Assembly: GCA_028222435.1 (NCBI GenBank)
Contig: JAOIST010000010.1
Coordinates: 1-15,322 of the forward strand
Source of the DNA: Candidatus Pelagibacter sp.
Lineage (GTDB): Bacteria; Pseudomonadota; Alphaproteobacteria; Pelagibacterales; Pelagibacteraceae
Length of the DNA: 15,322 nt
Reading direction: 5' to 3'
Shown here: positions 1-6,505 of the stretch, piece by piece
Position numbering within the stretch: the stretch's first letter is position 1
Layout of the letters: each line of letters begins with the position of its first letter
Made by a program: the position numbers and the translations under genes
The notes under the pieces: model-generated
The model's database searches: none
Seen by the model: only the letters and a program-made list of their open reading frames with translations
Told to the model about the DNA's origin: nothing

Positions 1-585
1 GCCTATGCCTCTTAATATTCCAGGTGCAAAAATACCTGCAGTACCATTTCCACAAGCAACAACTGCTTTAATTTTTTTATTAATCTTATTTTTTTTAATT
101 AAATCATTAGAGTAAATATTTTTAAAGTTATCTATTGTTTTAATTGAGCCTGTTCCTTCAACGAATTTTTTATTTAAAGTAATATCTTTTAACTCGCTCA
201 TTTCTTCAGGAGCATGAGTAAGTCCTTTTTTGATACCCATTTTTACTCCAGTCCAACCATTTTCATTATGACTTGCAGTTACCATGGCAATAGCATCAGA
301 ATTTAAATGAAACTGTGAAAAGTAAACAGTAGGGGATAGTGATAAGCCTATGTCTTCTACATGGCATCCTGTTGAGGTTAAGCCATTGATTAGAGTTTTT
401 TTAATATCCTCACTATAAGATCTATAATCATGACCCACTATTACTCTTGGGTTGTTATTTTTCGTGTGTTTAATAATTTGAGTTCCTAACCCTTTTCCTA
501 AATCAGCGATTCCCTCAAGATCGATATCTTTTTCAAACAACCATCTAGCATCGTACTCTCTAAATCCATTTGGACTGATTTTCAT
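1..585 (-). CDS. manB: Phosphomannomutase/phosphoglucomutase, N-terminal part (cut by window edge)
   Basis: Interconverts hexose 1- and 6-phosphates (mannose and/or glucose) in the cytoplasm, feeding nucleotide-sugar synthesis. Only the first 195 codons are present; the 3' part lies outside the window. The start ATG at 583-585 gives MKISPNGFREYDAR, the usual beginning of the alpha-D-phosphohexomutase family. The phosphoserine loop TASHN is at residues 103-107 (Ser105 would carry the phosphate), followed by ENGWTGVK; an earlier GHDYR (51-55) fits the family's first domain. No Shine-Dalgarno is visible ahead of the ATG. It is divergent from nrdA. Substrate preference (mannose, glucose or both) cannot be read from this part, so the symbol is provisional. 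Confidence 0.88.
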   Translation of the reverse strand, partial: MKISPNGFREYDARWLFEKDIDLEGIADLGKGLGTQIIKHTKNNNPRVIVGHDYRSYSEDIKKTLINGLTSTGCHVEDIGLSLSPTVYFSQFHLNSDAIAMVTASHNENGWTGVKMGIKKGLTHAPEEMSELKDITLNKKFVEGTGSIKTIDNFKNIYSNDLIKKNKINKKIKAVVACGNGTAGIFAPGILRGIG

Positions 586-648
586 GAAGTATAAATACTA
601 GAGAATTAGGGCATTTGTTATTAAATGTTTATTAACAAAACTTTCCAC

Positions 649-677
649 TTGCAAAATTATTTATATGTTCATATAAT
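649..677 (+). promoter_or_regulatory. Candidate sigma70 promoter for nrdAB
   Basis: A -35-like TTGCAA at 649-654 is separated by 17 bases from a perfect -10 TATAAT at 672-677. Transcription would start near 684, leaving a leader of about 88 bases. A second perfect TATAAT at 713-718 lies between the two NrdR-like boxes but has no good -35 at the right distance, so it is an alternative and not excluded. In such AT-rich DNA, -10-like sequences arise often by chance. Confidence 0.4.
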
Positions 678-690
678 GTTCTATTGATTT

Positions 691-737
691 CGATGTTATA
701 TAGTATATTTAATATAATGTGACACAACATATAGTTG
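691..737 (+). promoter_or_regulatory. Tandem NrdR-box-like sites upstream of nrdA
   Basis: NrdR is a dATP/ATP-sensing repressor that binds paired 16-bp boxes (consensus roughly ACACwAtATaTwGtgt) ahead of ribonucleotide reductase genes. The downstream site 722-737, ACACAACATATAGTTG, matches about 13 of 16 consensus positions. The upstream site 691-706, CGATGTTATATAGTAT, matches about 10, mostly in its 3' half. They are 15 bp apart (31 bp between equivalent positions), which is the spacing known for NrdR box pairs. The spacing and position ahead of nrdA are the main support; the upstream box alone would be weak. Confidence 0.55.
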
Positions 738-771
738 TTTTGTTAATAAATCGAACTAAATAAGTGTAAAC

Positions 772-2721
772 ATGAACAAAAACGTATCATTGGCAATAGA
801 GAAAGCTGTCGGCACTATAAGCCAGAAGCACCAAAATGACCAAAGGAATAACGGACCTAAAAAACCTGATTTATTCTCTTTATCAGGTGAAACAGAGCTA
901 TTTCAAAATGAGAGAGGAATCACAATAAAGATCGATAGATCTAGGGATGCTAATTTAACTGATTTCGGAAAAGCTACACTTAGAGATAGATATTTAGGTC
1001 AAAATGAGAGTTTTCAAGATTTATTTGCAAGAGTAGCAAGTATTTATGCTGATGATAATTTACATGCACAAAGAATTTACAATTATATAAGTAACTTATG
1101 GTTTATGCCTGCTACACCAGTTTTATCTAATGGCGGCACAGAGAGAGGTTTACCGATTTCATGTTTCTTAAATGAAGCTAACGATAGTTTAGAAGGCATC
1201 ACAGATCTTTGGGAAGAAAATGTTTGGCTTGCTGCAAGAGGTGGTGGCATCGGAAGTTATTGGGGAAACTTAAGATCTATCGGTGAGAAGATCGGTAAAG
1301 TTGGAAAAACTTCTGGAATAATTCCTTTTATTAAAGTCATGGATTCTTTAACTTTAGCAATTAGCCAAGGTTCATTAAGAAGAGGATCAGCTGCATGTTA
1401 TTTGCAAATCGACCATCCTGAAATTGAAGAATTTATTGAAATGAGAAGACCAACAGGTGGTGACGTAAATAGAAGATCACTTAACTTACATCATGGAGTT
1501 TTAGTTACAGATGAATTTATGAGAGCTGTTGAAAAGGGTGATCAATGGGCATTAAGAAGCCCTTATGATGGCACGGTTCAATCAACTATTCCCGCTAGAA
1601 ATTTATGGATCAGATTATTAACGGCACGTATTGAAACAGGTGAACCTTACATTATTTTTATCGATACAGTTAATAGACAAATTCCACAACATCATAAACT
1701 TGCTGGATTAAAAGTTAAAACCTCAAATCTTTGTAGTGAGATTACATTACCTACCGGTCAAGATAATGATGGCAATCAAAGAACTGCAGTTTGTTGTTTG
1801 TCTTCTTTAAATATCGATACCTATGATCAGTGGAGTGAAGACCCTCAGTTTGTAGAAGATGTAATGAGATTTTTAGACAATGTAATGACAGACTTTATAA
1901 ATAGAGCTCCAGATGAATTTGCTCACGCCAAATATTCTGCTATGAGAGAAAGAAGTGTTGGTCTTGGTGTAATGGGCTTACACTCTTACTTTCAACAAAA
2001 AAATATTCCTTTTGGTTCAGTGATGAGTAAAGTTTGGAATAAAAAAATATTTAAAAATATTCAAGAAAAAGTAGATGCAGCATCAGTTAGTCTTGCTGAA
2101 GAAAGAGGAGCTTGTCCAGATGCAGCTGAATACGGTATTAAAGAGAGATTTTCAAATAAAACTGCAATCGCTCCTACTGCATCAATATCAATTATTTGCG
2201 GAGGTTCGTCACCAGGAATTGAACCTGTTGCTGCAAATAGCTATACACATAAAACTTTATCTGGATCATTTAACGTTAGAAATAAATATCTTAAAAAAGT
2301 TCTTCAAAAATACAAAAAAGATACAGACGATGTTTGGTCTACTATTACAACCAACCAGGGATCAGTAGCTCATTTAGATTTTTTAACGGCAGAAGAAAAA
2401 GATACTTTTAAAACTGCTTTCGAAATTGATCAAAGATGGATCGTGGAACTAGGTGCAGATAGAACACCTCATATTTCACAAGCCCAATCGATTAATATAT
2501 TTATTCCTGCAGATATTCATAAAAAGGATTTACATAACCTTCATTTCCAGGCATGGAAAAAAGGTTTAAAAAGCCTTTATTACTGCAGATCTAAATCTAT
2601 TCAACGAGCCGAGAATGTTAACAAGGGTTCATCAACAGATGTGACTAAAAATGTTTATTCTCAAGGCCAAGAATCTAATAATGAATCTAACAATTATGAG
2701 GAGTGTTTATCATGTCAGTAG
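772..2721 (+). CDS. nrdA: Ribonucleotide reductase class I, large (alpha) subunit
   Basis: Reduces ribonucleoside diphosphates to deoxyribonucleotides with the radical-carrying NrdB; cytoplasmic alpha2beta2-type complex. Residues seen: Cys131 (PISCFLN) and Cys342 (AVCCLSSLN) as the likely active-site redox pair, Cys321 in NLCSEI as the thiyl-radical cysteine with Asn319 and Glu323, Tyr603-Tyr604 (SLYYC) for radical transfer, and the C-terminal CLSC pair (Cys645, Cys648) that reloads the active site. At 649 residues it is about 110 shorter than the E. coli protein. The shortage is at the N terminus: residues 1-60 are low-complexity and polar and do not resemble an ATP-cone, so the overall dATP on/off switch seems to be missing. 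The start ATG has only a weak Shine-Dalgarno. Its last 10 bases overlap nrdB. Confidence 0.96.
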   Translation: MNKNVSLAIEKAVGTISQKHQNDQRNNGPKKPDLFSLSGETELFQNERGITIKIDRSRDANLTDFGKATLRDRYLGQNESFQDLFARVASIYADDNLHAQRIYNYISNLWFMPATPVLSNGGTERGLPISCFLNEANDSLEGITDLWEENVWLAARGGGIGSYWGNLRSIGEKIGKVGKTSGIIPFIKVMDSLTLAISQGSLRRGSAACYLQIDHPEIEEFIEMRRPTGGDVNRRSLNLHHGVLVTDEFMRAVEKGDQWALRSPYDGTVQSTIPARNLWIRLLTARIETGEPYIIFIDTVNRQIPQHHKLAGLKVKTSNLCSEITLPTGQDNDGNQRTAVCCLSSLNIDTYDQWSEDPQFVEDVMRFLDNVMTDFINRAPDEFAHAKYSAMRERSVGLGVMGLHSYFQQKNIPFGSVMSKVWNKKIFKNIQEKVDAASVSLAEERGACPDAAEYGIKERFSNKTAIAPTASISIICGGSSPGIEPVAANSYTHKTLSGSFNVRNKYLKKVLQKYKKDTDDVWSTITTNQGSVAHLDFLTAEEKDTFKTAFEIDQRWIVELGADRTPHISQAQSINIFIPADIHKKDLHNLHFQAWKKGLKSLYYCRSKSIQRAENVNKGSSTDVTKNVYSQGQESNNESNNYEECLSCQ

Positions 2722-3719
2722 CAGAAAAAATTAAACCAGAAATAATTCAACCAAAAAAAATGGGTCTACTAGTTGAAAACCCAGTTTATAAGCCTTTTAG
2801 ATACCCATGGTGTTACGATGCATGGTTAACACAACAAAGAATTCATTGGTTACCTGAAGAAGTTCCATTAGGTGATGACGTAAGAGACTGGCAAAAAAAT
2901 TTATCTATAGAAGAAAAAAATTTATTAACTCATATTTTTAGATTCTTTACTCAAGCTGATGTAGAAGTTAACAATTGCTATTTAAGACACTACACAACTG
3001 TATTTAAACCAACTGAAGTTTTAATGATGATGACAGCCTTTGCTGCAATGGAGACCGTGCACATTGCTGCCTACTCTCATCTATTAGATACAATCGGTAT
3101 GCCTGAAACTGAGTATTCAGCTTTCATGAAATATAAAGAGATGAAAGATAAGTATGATTACATGCAAGGATTTGATGTTAAATCAAAACATAATATTGCA
3201 ATGACAATGGCTGTATTCTCTGCTTTCACAGAAGGACTTCAATTGTTTGCAAGTTTTGCGATACTTCTAAACTTTCCAAGGTTCAATAAAATGAAAGGCA
3301 TGGGCCAAATTGTAACTTGGTCAGTAAGAGATGAAACTCTTCATTGTAATTCAATGATTAGATTGTTTAAAGATTTTATCAAAGAAGAACCACAAATTTG
3401 GAACGATAAACTTAAAAATGAAATTTATGATGCATGTAAAACAATCATTCATCATGAAGATGCATTCATTGATTTAGCTTTTCAAATGGGACCATTAGAA
3501 GGTTTAAAAGCTGAAGAAGTTAAACAGTACATTAGATTTATTGGAAACAGAAGATTAGAACAACTTGGTTTAAATCCAATTTATGATGTTCAAAAAAACC
3601 CATTAACGTGGTTAGATAATATGTTAAATGGAGTTGAGCACATGAATTTCTTTGAAGGACGTGCTACAGAATACTCTAAAGCATCTACTAGAGGAAGCTG
3701 GGGCGAGGTATTTGCTTAA
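2712..3719 (+). CDS. nrdB: Ribonucleotide reductase class I, small (beta) subunit
   Basis: Houses the di-iron/tyrosyl radical cofactor that starts catalysis in NrdA. The chosen ATG at 2712 (335 aa) has a good Shine-Dalgarno, GAGGAG at 2698-2703, eight bases upstream and inside the last codons of nrdA; a GTG at 2703 would extend it by three residues but lies on that site. Metal ligands fit the class Ia pattern: Asp83 (QADVEVN), Glu114 and His117 (METVH), Glu174 (TEGLQ), Glu208 and His211 (RDETLH). The radical tyrosine is Tyr121 (ETVHIAAY, same spacing as E. coli Tyr122), so this is a normal tyrosyl-radical enzyme and not the Tyr-less class Ic. The C-terminal tail (about 315-335) would dock to NrdA. 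The stop is one base from the stop of the convergent membrane-protein gene. Confidence 0.96.
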   Translation: MSVAEKIKPEIIQPKKMGLLVENPVYKPFRYPWCYDAWLTQQRIHWLPEEVPLGDDVRDWQKNLSIEEKNLLTHIFRFFTQADVEVNNCYLRHYTTVFKPTEVLMMMTAFAAMETVHIAAYSHLLDTIGMPETEYSAFMKYKEMKDKYDYMQGFDVKSKHNIAMTMAVFSAFTEGLQLFASFAILLNFPRFNKMKGMGQIVTWSVRDETLHCNSMIRLFKDFIKEEPQIWNDKLKNEIYDACKTIIHHEDAFIDLAFQMGPLEGLKAEEVKQYIRFIGNRRLEQLGLNPIYDVQKNPLTWLDNMLNGVEHMNFFEGRATEYSKASTRGSWGEVFA

Positions 3720-3720
3720 T

Positions 3721-4185
3721 CTATCTATGTTTCTTTCTTAAATCTTTCTTAAGATCTTCGTGGTCGCCAACAACTGTGTGATATTTACTTTTGGTAACAT
3801 ACTTTTCTAAAAAAGGTACGGCCAACAAAGGCAAGAAACCACCTATGACAATTCCAAATGCTGCACTTTGTAAATCAGGGTCTGCTAAAGCAGCTATAAA
3901 GTCTGCTATAATGTGAGCAAAAACTATTCCAATAATTCCAGCAATCGCACCATTAGATATAATTTTTAAAAAACGATTTATACTCCAACCAGTATAAAAT
4001 CCAACCAGAGGGATTAAAGTATGAATAAAACCAAAAGTTGCACCCCTTAGAATACTATGTTCTTCAATTAATTCTTCCATAAAATGTAGAAATCCAGGCA
4101 GTTCATGAGAATGTCCTTCTGCAGCTCTAACAAAAGTGAAAGTTAGGAAATAAATAATTAAAATTAAAAAGGTTTTATTTTTCAT
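3721..4185 (-). CDS. His-rich membrane protein in the zur operon, function unknown (possible metal transport)
   Basis: I do not recognise the family. The 154-aa product starts with a signal peptide or first membrane segment (1-21, ending VRAA), then EGHSHE, a metal-site-like HxH motif at what would be the mature N terminus (His25, His27), then hydrophobic segments at about 50-68, 78-100 and 107-127, and a charged cytoplasmic-type tail (DLKKDLRKKHR). Histidines also fall inside membrane segments (His55; His91 four residues before Asp95 in FAHIIADF), an arrangement common in metal permeases. It overlaps the upstream zur gene by four bases (ATGA), so it is almost certainly co-transcribed and translationally coupled to it. 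A role in zinc uptake or handling is inferred from the operon and the histidines, not from homology. Confidence 0.75.
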   Translation of the reverse strand: MKNKTFLILIIYFLTFTFVRAAEGHSHELPGFLHFMEELIEEHSILRGATFGFIHTLIPLVGFYTGWSINRFLKIISNGAIAGIIGIVFAHIIADFIAALADPDLQSAAFGIVIGGFLPLLAVPFLEKYVTKSKYHTVVGDHEDLKKDLRKKHR

Positions 4186-4553
4186 GCGTTACATTCCTTA
4201 CAAGTTGTCGTTATTTCTAAATTGAAGTTGATAAAATCAAATTTCTTTTTTGATTTAACGTGTTTAATTATTTTTGAAAAAAGTTTAGTCTTTAATTCTT
4301 CTGCAACACCACAATCATTACAAACGGCAAGGACAGCATTATGTTCGTGAGATCCAGATGTATTGCATAAATGAAAAGTTTTATTCTTATTTGTTTTATG
4401 AATTAATCCCTTATCATTAAGTTCTTTTAACGCTCTATAAATAGTCATTGGCTGAACAAATTTAAATTTTTGAATACGTTCTAAAATTTGATAAGCGGTT
4501 AATCCTTTTGAATTTTTTTTTAAAATATTAAGAACTAAAGTGTTATTTTTCAT
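4182..4553 (-). CDS. zur: Fur-family zinc uptake regulator (Zur)
   Basis: Zinc-responsive repressor. The 123-aa product has a winged-helix DNA-binding half (LTAYQILERI, then QPMTIYRALKELNDKGLIHK at about 35-53) and a dimerisation half with two CxxC pairs forming the structural zinc site (Cys78/Cys81 and Cys118/Cys121). Cys63, His69 and His71 in LCNTSGSHEH match the regulatory zinc site of Zur and not the iron site of Fur. The start is set at the ATG at 4551-4553 because the promoter and operator lie directly upstream; the longer reading frame to 4589 would place the -10 and operator inside the gene. Probably autoregulated through the palindrome at 4553-4574. It overlaps the following membrane-protein gene by four bases. 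Confidence 0.9.
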   Translation of the reverse strand: MKNNTLVLNILKKNSKGLTAYQILERIQKFKFVQPMTIYRALKELNDKGLIHKTNKNKTFHLCNTSGSHEHNAVLAVCNDCGVAEELKTKLFSKIIKHVKSKKKFDFINFNLEITTTCKECNA

Positions 4554-4574
4554 TGTTATGTTATAACATAACAA
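4553..4574. promoter_or_regulatory. Perfect 22-bp palindrome, likely Zur box
   Basis: The half-site TTGTTATGTTA is followed immediately by its exact reverse complement, giving a perfect 22-bp palindrome. It contains the TGTTATA/TATAACA core known for Zur operators in proteobacteria. It covers the -10 of the zur promoter and reaches the A of the zur start codon, so bound Zur would block RNA polymerase directly. It lies about 130 bases from the divergent proX start, so control of proX is less likely. Confidence 0.8.
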
Positions 4575-4589
4575 ATAAAAAATTGTCAA
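4560..4589 (-). promoter_or_regulatory. zur promoter, probably giving a leaderless mRNA
   Basis: On the minus strand a perfect -35, TTGACA (4589-4584), is followed after 18 bases by TATAAC (4565-4560) as -10; TTATAA gives a 17-base spacer. The A of the ATG is seven bases past the -10, the usual distance for a transcription start, so the mRNA would start at or within a base or two of its start codon. No Shine-Dalgarno could exist for this start. Confidence 0.65.
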
Positions 4590-4629
4590 TATAAGCTAAA
4601 TCAAGTAATTGATTTATATATATTCCAAA

Positions 4630-4684
4630 ATTCACTTTTTAGTTGAACTACGGTTACATTAAGGATGAATACGTGTTACTAAAA
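4630..4684 (+). ncRNA. Candidate structured 5' leader (pseudoknot) of proXW
   Basis: Two helices interleave as an H-type pseudoknot: P1 is ATTCA (4630-4634) with TGAAT (4666-4670); P2 is TTTTAGT (4637-4643) with ACTAAAA (4678-4684). Between them AAC-UACG-GUU (4646-4655) forms a small hairpin closed by C-G around UACG, the extra-stable UNCG tetraloop. P2 ends 11 bases before the Shine-Dalgarno AGGAGG (4696-4701) of proX, a good position for translational control. A TATATAT stretch at 4615-4621 could be the -10, placing the transcript start near P1. SAR11 bacteria are known to carry compact pseudoknotted SAM-II/SAM-V riboswitches on methionine-cycle genes; whether this is one of those, another class or chance needs a covariance search. 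Confidence 0.45.
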
Positions 4685-4695
4685 TTGAAGAAATT

Positions 4696-4701
4696 AGGAG
4701 G
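4696..4701 (+). promoter_or_regulatory. Shine-Dalgarno that fixes the proX start
   Basis: A full AGGAGG lies four bases before the ATG at 4706. It is the strongest ribosome-binding site in the window and decides for this ATG over a TTG at 4643 in the same frame, whose extra 21 residues would precede the signal peptide and overlap the candidate leader RNA. Confidence 0.85.
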
Positions 4702-4705
4702 AAAC

Positions 4706-5644
4706 ATGAAATATTTAAAATATATAGTAACAATACTCACAGCTCTTACTATTAGTAGTGTAAGTGCAAACGAAATCAAAATGGCCAAAGCAAATTGGGA
4801 TACAGGTTATTTTCAAGCTGAAGTTTATAAACAAGGACTAGAAAAACTTGGTTATAAGGTAACAGAACCCCAGGCAATGAAACCGTCTGTATTTTACGTA
4901 GCAGCTTCTCAAGGAGATTTAGATCTTTGGGTTAACGGTTGGTTTGGAACACACGATACTTATCTTACAGAAGCTAAAGGTAAAGTGAAACCTGTTGGCT
5001 ATGTAATGAAGAAAGGCGGTCTTCAAGGTTATTTAATCGATAAAAAAACTGCTGATAGACTAAAGATAAAATCTGTAATGGATATTAAAAAACATGCTAA
5101 GGAGTTTGACTCTAACAATGATGGCAAAGCAGACATGGTAGCTTGCCCTCCAGGTTGGGGATGTGAAAAACAAATAACTAAACATTTTAACGAACTTGGT
5201 TTAGGTGATTTTATTAATCCAGTAAAAGCTGACTATTCAGCTTCAATGGCTGACGCAATCTCTAAATATAAAAATAATCAGTCTATATTGTTTTACACTT
5301 GGACACCTAACTGGACAGTTGGTGCTTTAGAATTAGGTAAAGACGTAGTTTGGATTGATGTACCATTTAGCGAGACAAAAGAAGTTGCAGTACTAAATGC
5401 AACAAAATCTAAAATAAATCTAGGTTTTGGTGCTGATGATATTCGTCCAGCGGCTAATGTAGATTTTCTGAAAGCAAATCCAAAGGTAGAAAAGTTTTTG
5501 AAAAAAGCTTCTATACCTTTAAGTGATGTTGCGGCTCAAAATATGAAAATGAATAAAGGCGAAAAGAGTGAAAGAGCAATTAGAAAACATGCATCTGAAT
5601 GGATTAAAAATAATCAGAGTACTTTTAATAGTTGGTTAAATTAG
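4706..5644 (+). CDS. proX: Glycine betaine/proline-type ABC transporter, periplasmic binding protein
   Basis: Periplasmic substrate-binding protein that delivers a quaternary-amine osmolyte to ProW. The 312-aa product has a clear signal peptide (1-21, cleavage after SSVSA). It closely follows E. coli ProX: GYLIDKKTAD (108-117), the acidic loop FDSNNDGKAD (134-143), PPGWGCE (148-154) with Cys147 and Cys153 placed like the ProX disulfide, FYTWTPNW (196-203) and GKDVVWIDVPFS (211-222). Tryptophans around 79, 151 and 199-203 match the aromatic cage that holds the trimethylammonium group in ProX. Glycine betaine is the likely substrate; proline betaine, DMSP or similar compounds cannot be excluded. 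It is followed after nine bases by proW. Control may act through the structured leader. Confidence 0.93.
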   Translation: MKYLKYIVTILTALTISSVSANEIKMAKANWDTGYFQAEVYKQGLEKLGYKVTEPQAMKPSVFYVAASQGDLDLWVNGWFGTHDTYLTEAKGKVKPVGYVMKKGGLQGYLIDKKTADRLKIKSVMDIKKHAKEFDSNNDGKADMVACPPGWGCEKQITKHFNELGLGDFINPVKADYSASMADAISKYKNNQSILFYTWTPNWTVGALELGKDVVWIDVPFSETKEVAVLNATKSKINLGFGADDIRPAANVDFLKANPKVEKFLKKASIPLSDVAAQNMKMNKGEKSERAIRKHASEWIKNNQSTFNSWLN

Positions 5645-5653
5645 TCTAGTTTA

Positions 5654-6505
5654 GTGAGTTTAAAATTAGCTCCCTCGGATTATGAATTATATATTCCTAT
5701 ATCTGAATGGATAGAAAAAAATATTAAAGAGTGGTTGTTCACACAACGACCACTTTTTAAAAAATTGTCAGCACCTATTGATAATGTTCTAAATGGATTA
5801 GACTCACTTTTAAATTTAATACCTTTTCCAGTAATAATTCTAATTTTTATAATTTTTGCATATCGAACCAATGGCTTGAAATTCGCTATATTTACATTTT
5901 TAAGCTTAGTCTTTATTGATTTAGTAGATTTATGGTCTGAGAGCATGACCACTTTAGCAATGATATTTACAGCAGTAATCTTTTGTATGATTATTGGAAT
6001 CCCTGTTGGTATTTTAGCCTCAAGAAGTAATACATTTGAAATAATTTTAAGACCAATATTGGATATCATGCAAACCATTCCAAGCTTCGTTTATTTAATT
6101 CCAGTAGTAATGTTGTTTGGTGTTGGCTTAACACCTGGTGTTGTAGCAACAATTATTTTTGCATTACCACCTATTATAAGATTAACTAATCTTGGAATAA
6201 GACAAGTGGGCAAAGGTTTTAAAGAGGCCGGCTCAAGCCTAGGATTAACAAAATTATTAATTTTATTAAAAATTGAAATTCCATTATCACTGAAAACAAT
6301 TATGGCTGGTGTAAACCAAACACTAATGTTAGCGCTTTCTATGGTTGTCATAGCTGCTTTAATTGGAGCGGGTGGTTTAGGTTTAACTGTTTATGTTGCA
6401 TTAGGAAGATTAGATATTGGCGCCGCTGTTATAGGCGGAACTGGAATTGTAATACTTGCAATAATATTAGATCGAATTACCCAAAAGATAATTAAATCAA
6501 ATTAA
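5654..6505 (+). CDS. proW: Glycine betaine/proline-type ABC transporter, permease
   Basis: Inner-membrane permease of the ProX-fed importer. The 283-aa product aligns along its length with the core of E. coli ProW: the N-terminal amphipathic region (ISEWIEKNIKEWL, QRPLFKKLSAPIDNVLNGL), LDIMQTIPSFVYLIPVVMLFGVG (from 137), IIFALPPIIRLT (167-178), the EAA loop that contacts the ATPase (EAGSSLGLTKLLILLKIEIP, 191-210), AGVNQTLMLALSMVVIA (218-234) and GRLDIGAAVIGG (251-262). The start is a GTG with no good Shine-Dalgarno; no in-frame ATG comes before the conserved part. No proV ATPase follows: the next gene is convergent and the two stops overlap by nine bases. The ATPase must be encoded elsewhere. 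Confidence 0.93.
   Translation: MSLKLAPSDYELYIPISEWIEKNIKEWLFTQRPLFKKLSAPIDNVLNGLDSLLNLIPFPVIILIFIIFAYRTNGLKFAIFTFLSLVFIDLVDLWSESMTTLAMIFTAVIFCMIIGIPVGILASRSNTFEIILRPILDIMQTIPSFVYLIPVVMLFGVGLTPGVVATIIFALPPIIRLTNLGIRQVGKGFKEAGSSLGLTKLLILLKIEIPLSLKTIMAGVNQTLMLALSMVVIAALIGAGGLGLTVYVALGRLDIGAAVIGGTGIVILAIILDRITQKIIKSN

Larger units (their letters stand above)
586..771. other. Divergent intergenic region between the phosphohexomutase gene and nrdA
   Basis: This 186-bp stretch is extremely AT-rich and has no convincing ORF. It holds a candidate sigma70 promoter for nrdA (649-677), a second -10-like TATAAT at 713-718, and two sites resembling NrdR boxes (691-706 and 722-737). A 7-bp inverted repeat, TTTGTTA (614-620) with TAACAAA (633-639), lies closer to the phosphohexomutase start; its significance is unclear. 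No clear promoter for the minus-strand gene could be picked out. Confidence 0.6.

Noticed and set aside
614..639. TTTGTTA/TAACAAA inverted repeat as an operator
   Set aside because: Short, AT-only apart from one G-C pair, and not placed on any clear promoter; likely chance.
2075..2368. 97-aa reading frame inside nrdA
   Set aside because: Out-of-frame overlap within a strongly conserved gene; Leu/Gln-rich translation without domain features.
3744..3757. Hairpin ATCTT-TCTT-AAGAT just past nrdB as a terminator
   Set aside because: Only 5 bp, no T-run behind it, and it lies inside the coding end of the convergent membrane-protein gene (Lys/Leu codons).
4554..4589. Longer N terminus of zur starting at 4589
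   Set aside because: The added codons would lie on the promoter -10 and the operator palindrome, and do not look like the Fur-family N terminus.
4643..4705. Upstream TTG start for proX
   Set aside because: It would put 21 residues before a clear signal peptide, overlaps the candidate leader RNA and lacks a Shine-Dalgarno, while AGGAGG fits the ATG at 4706.
5680..6351. Two antisense reading frames opposite proW
   Set aside because: They mirror the codon pattern of proW, have no start signals and no recognisable content.
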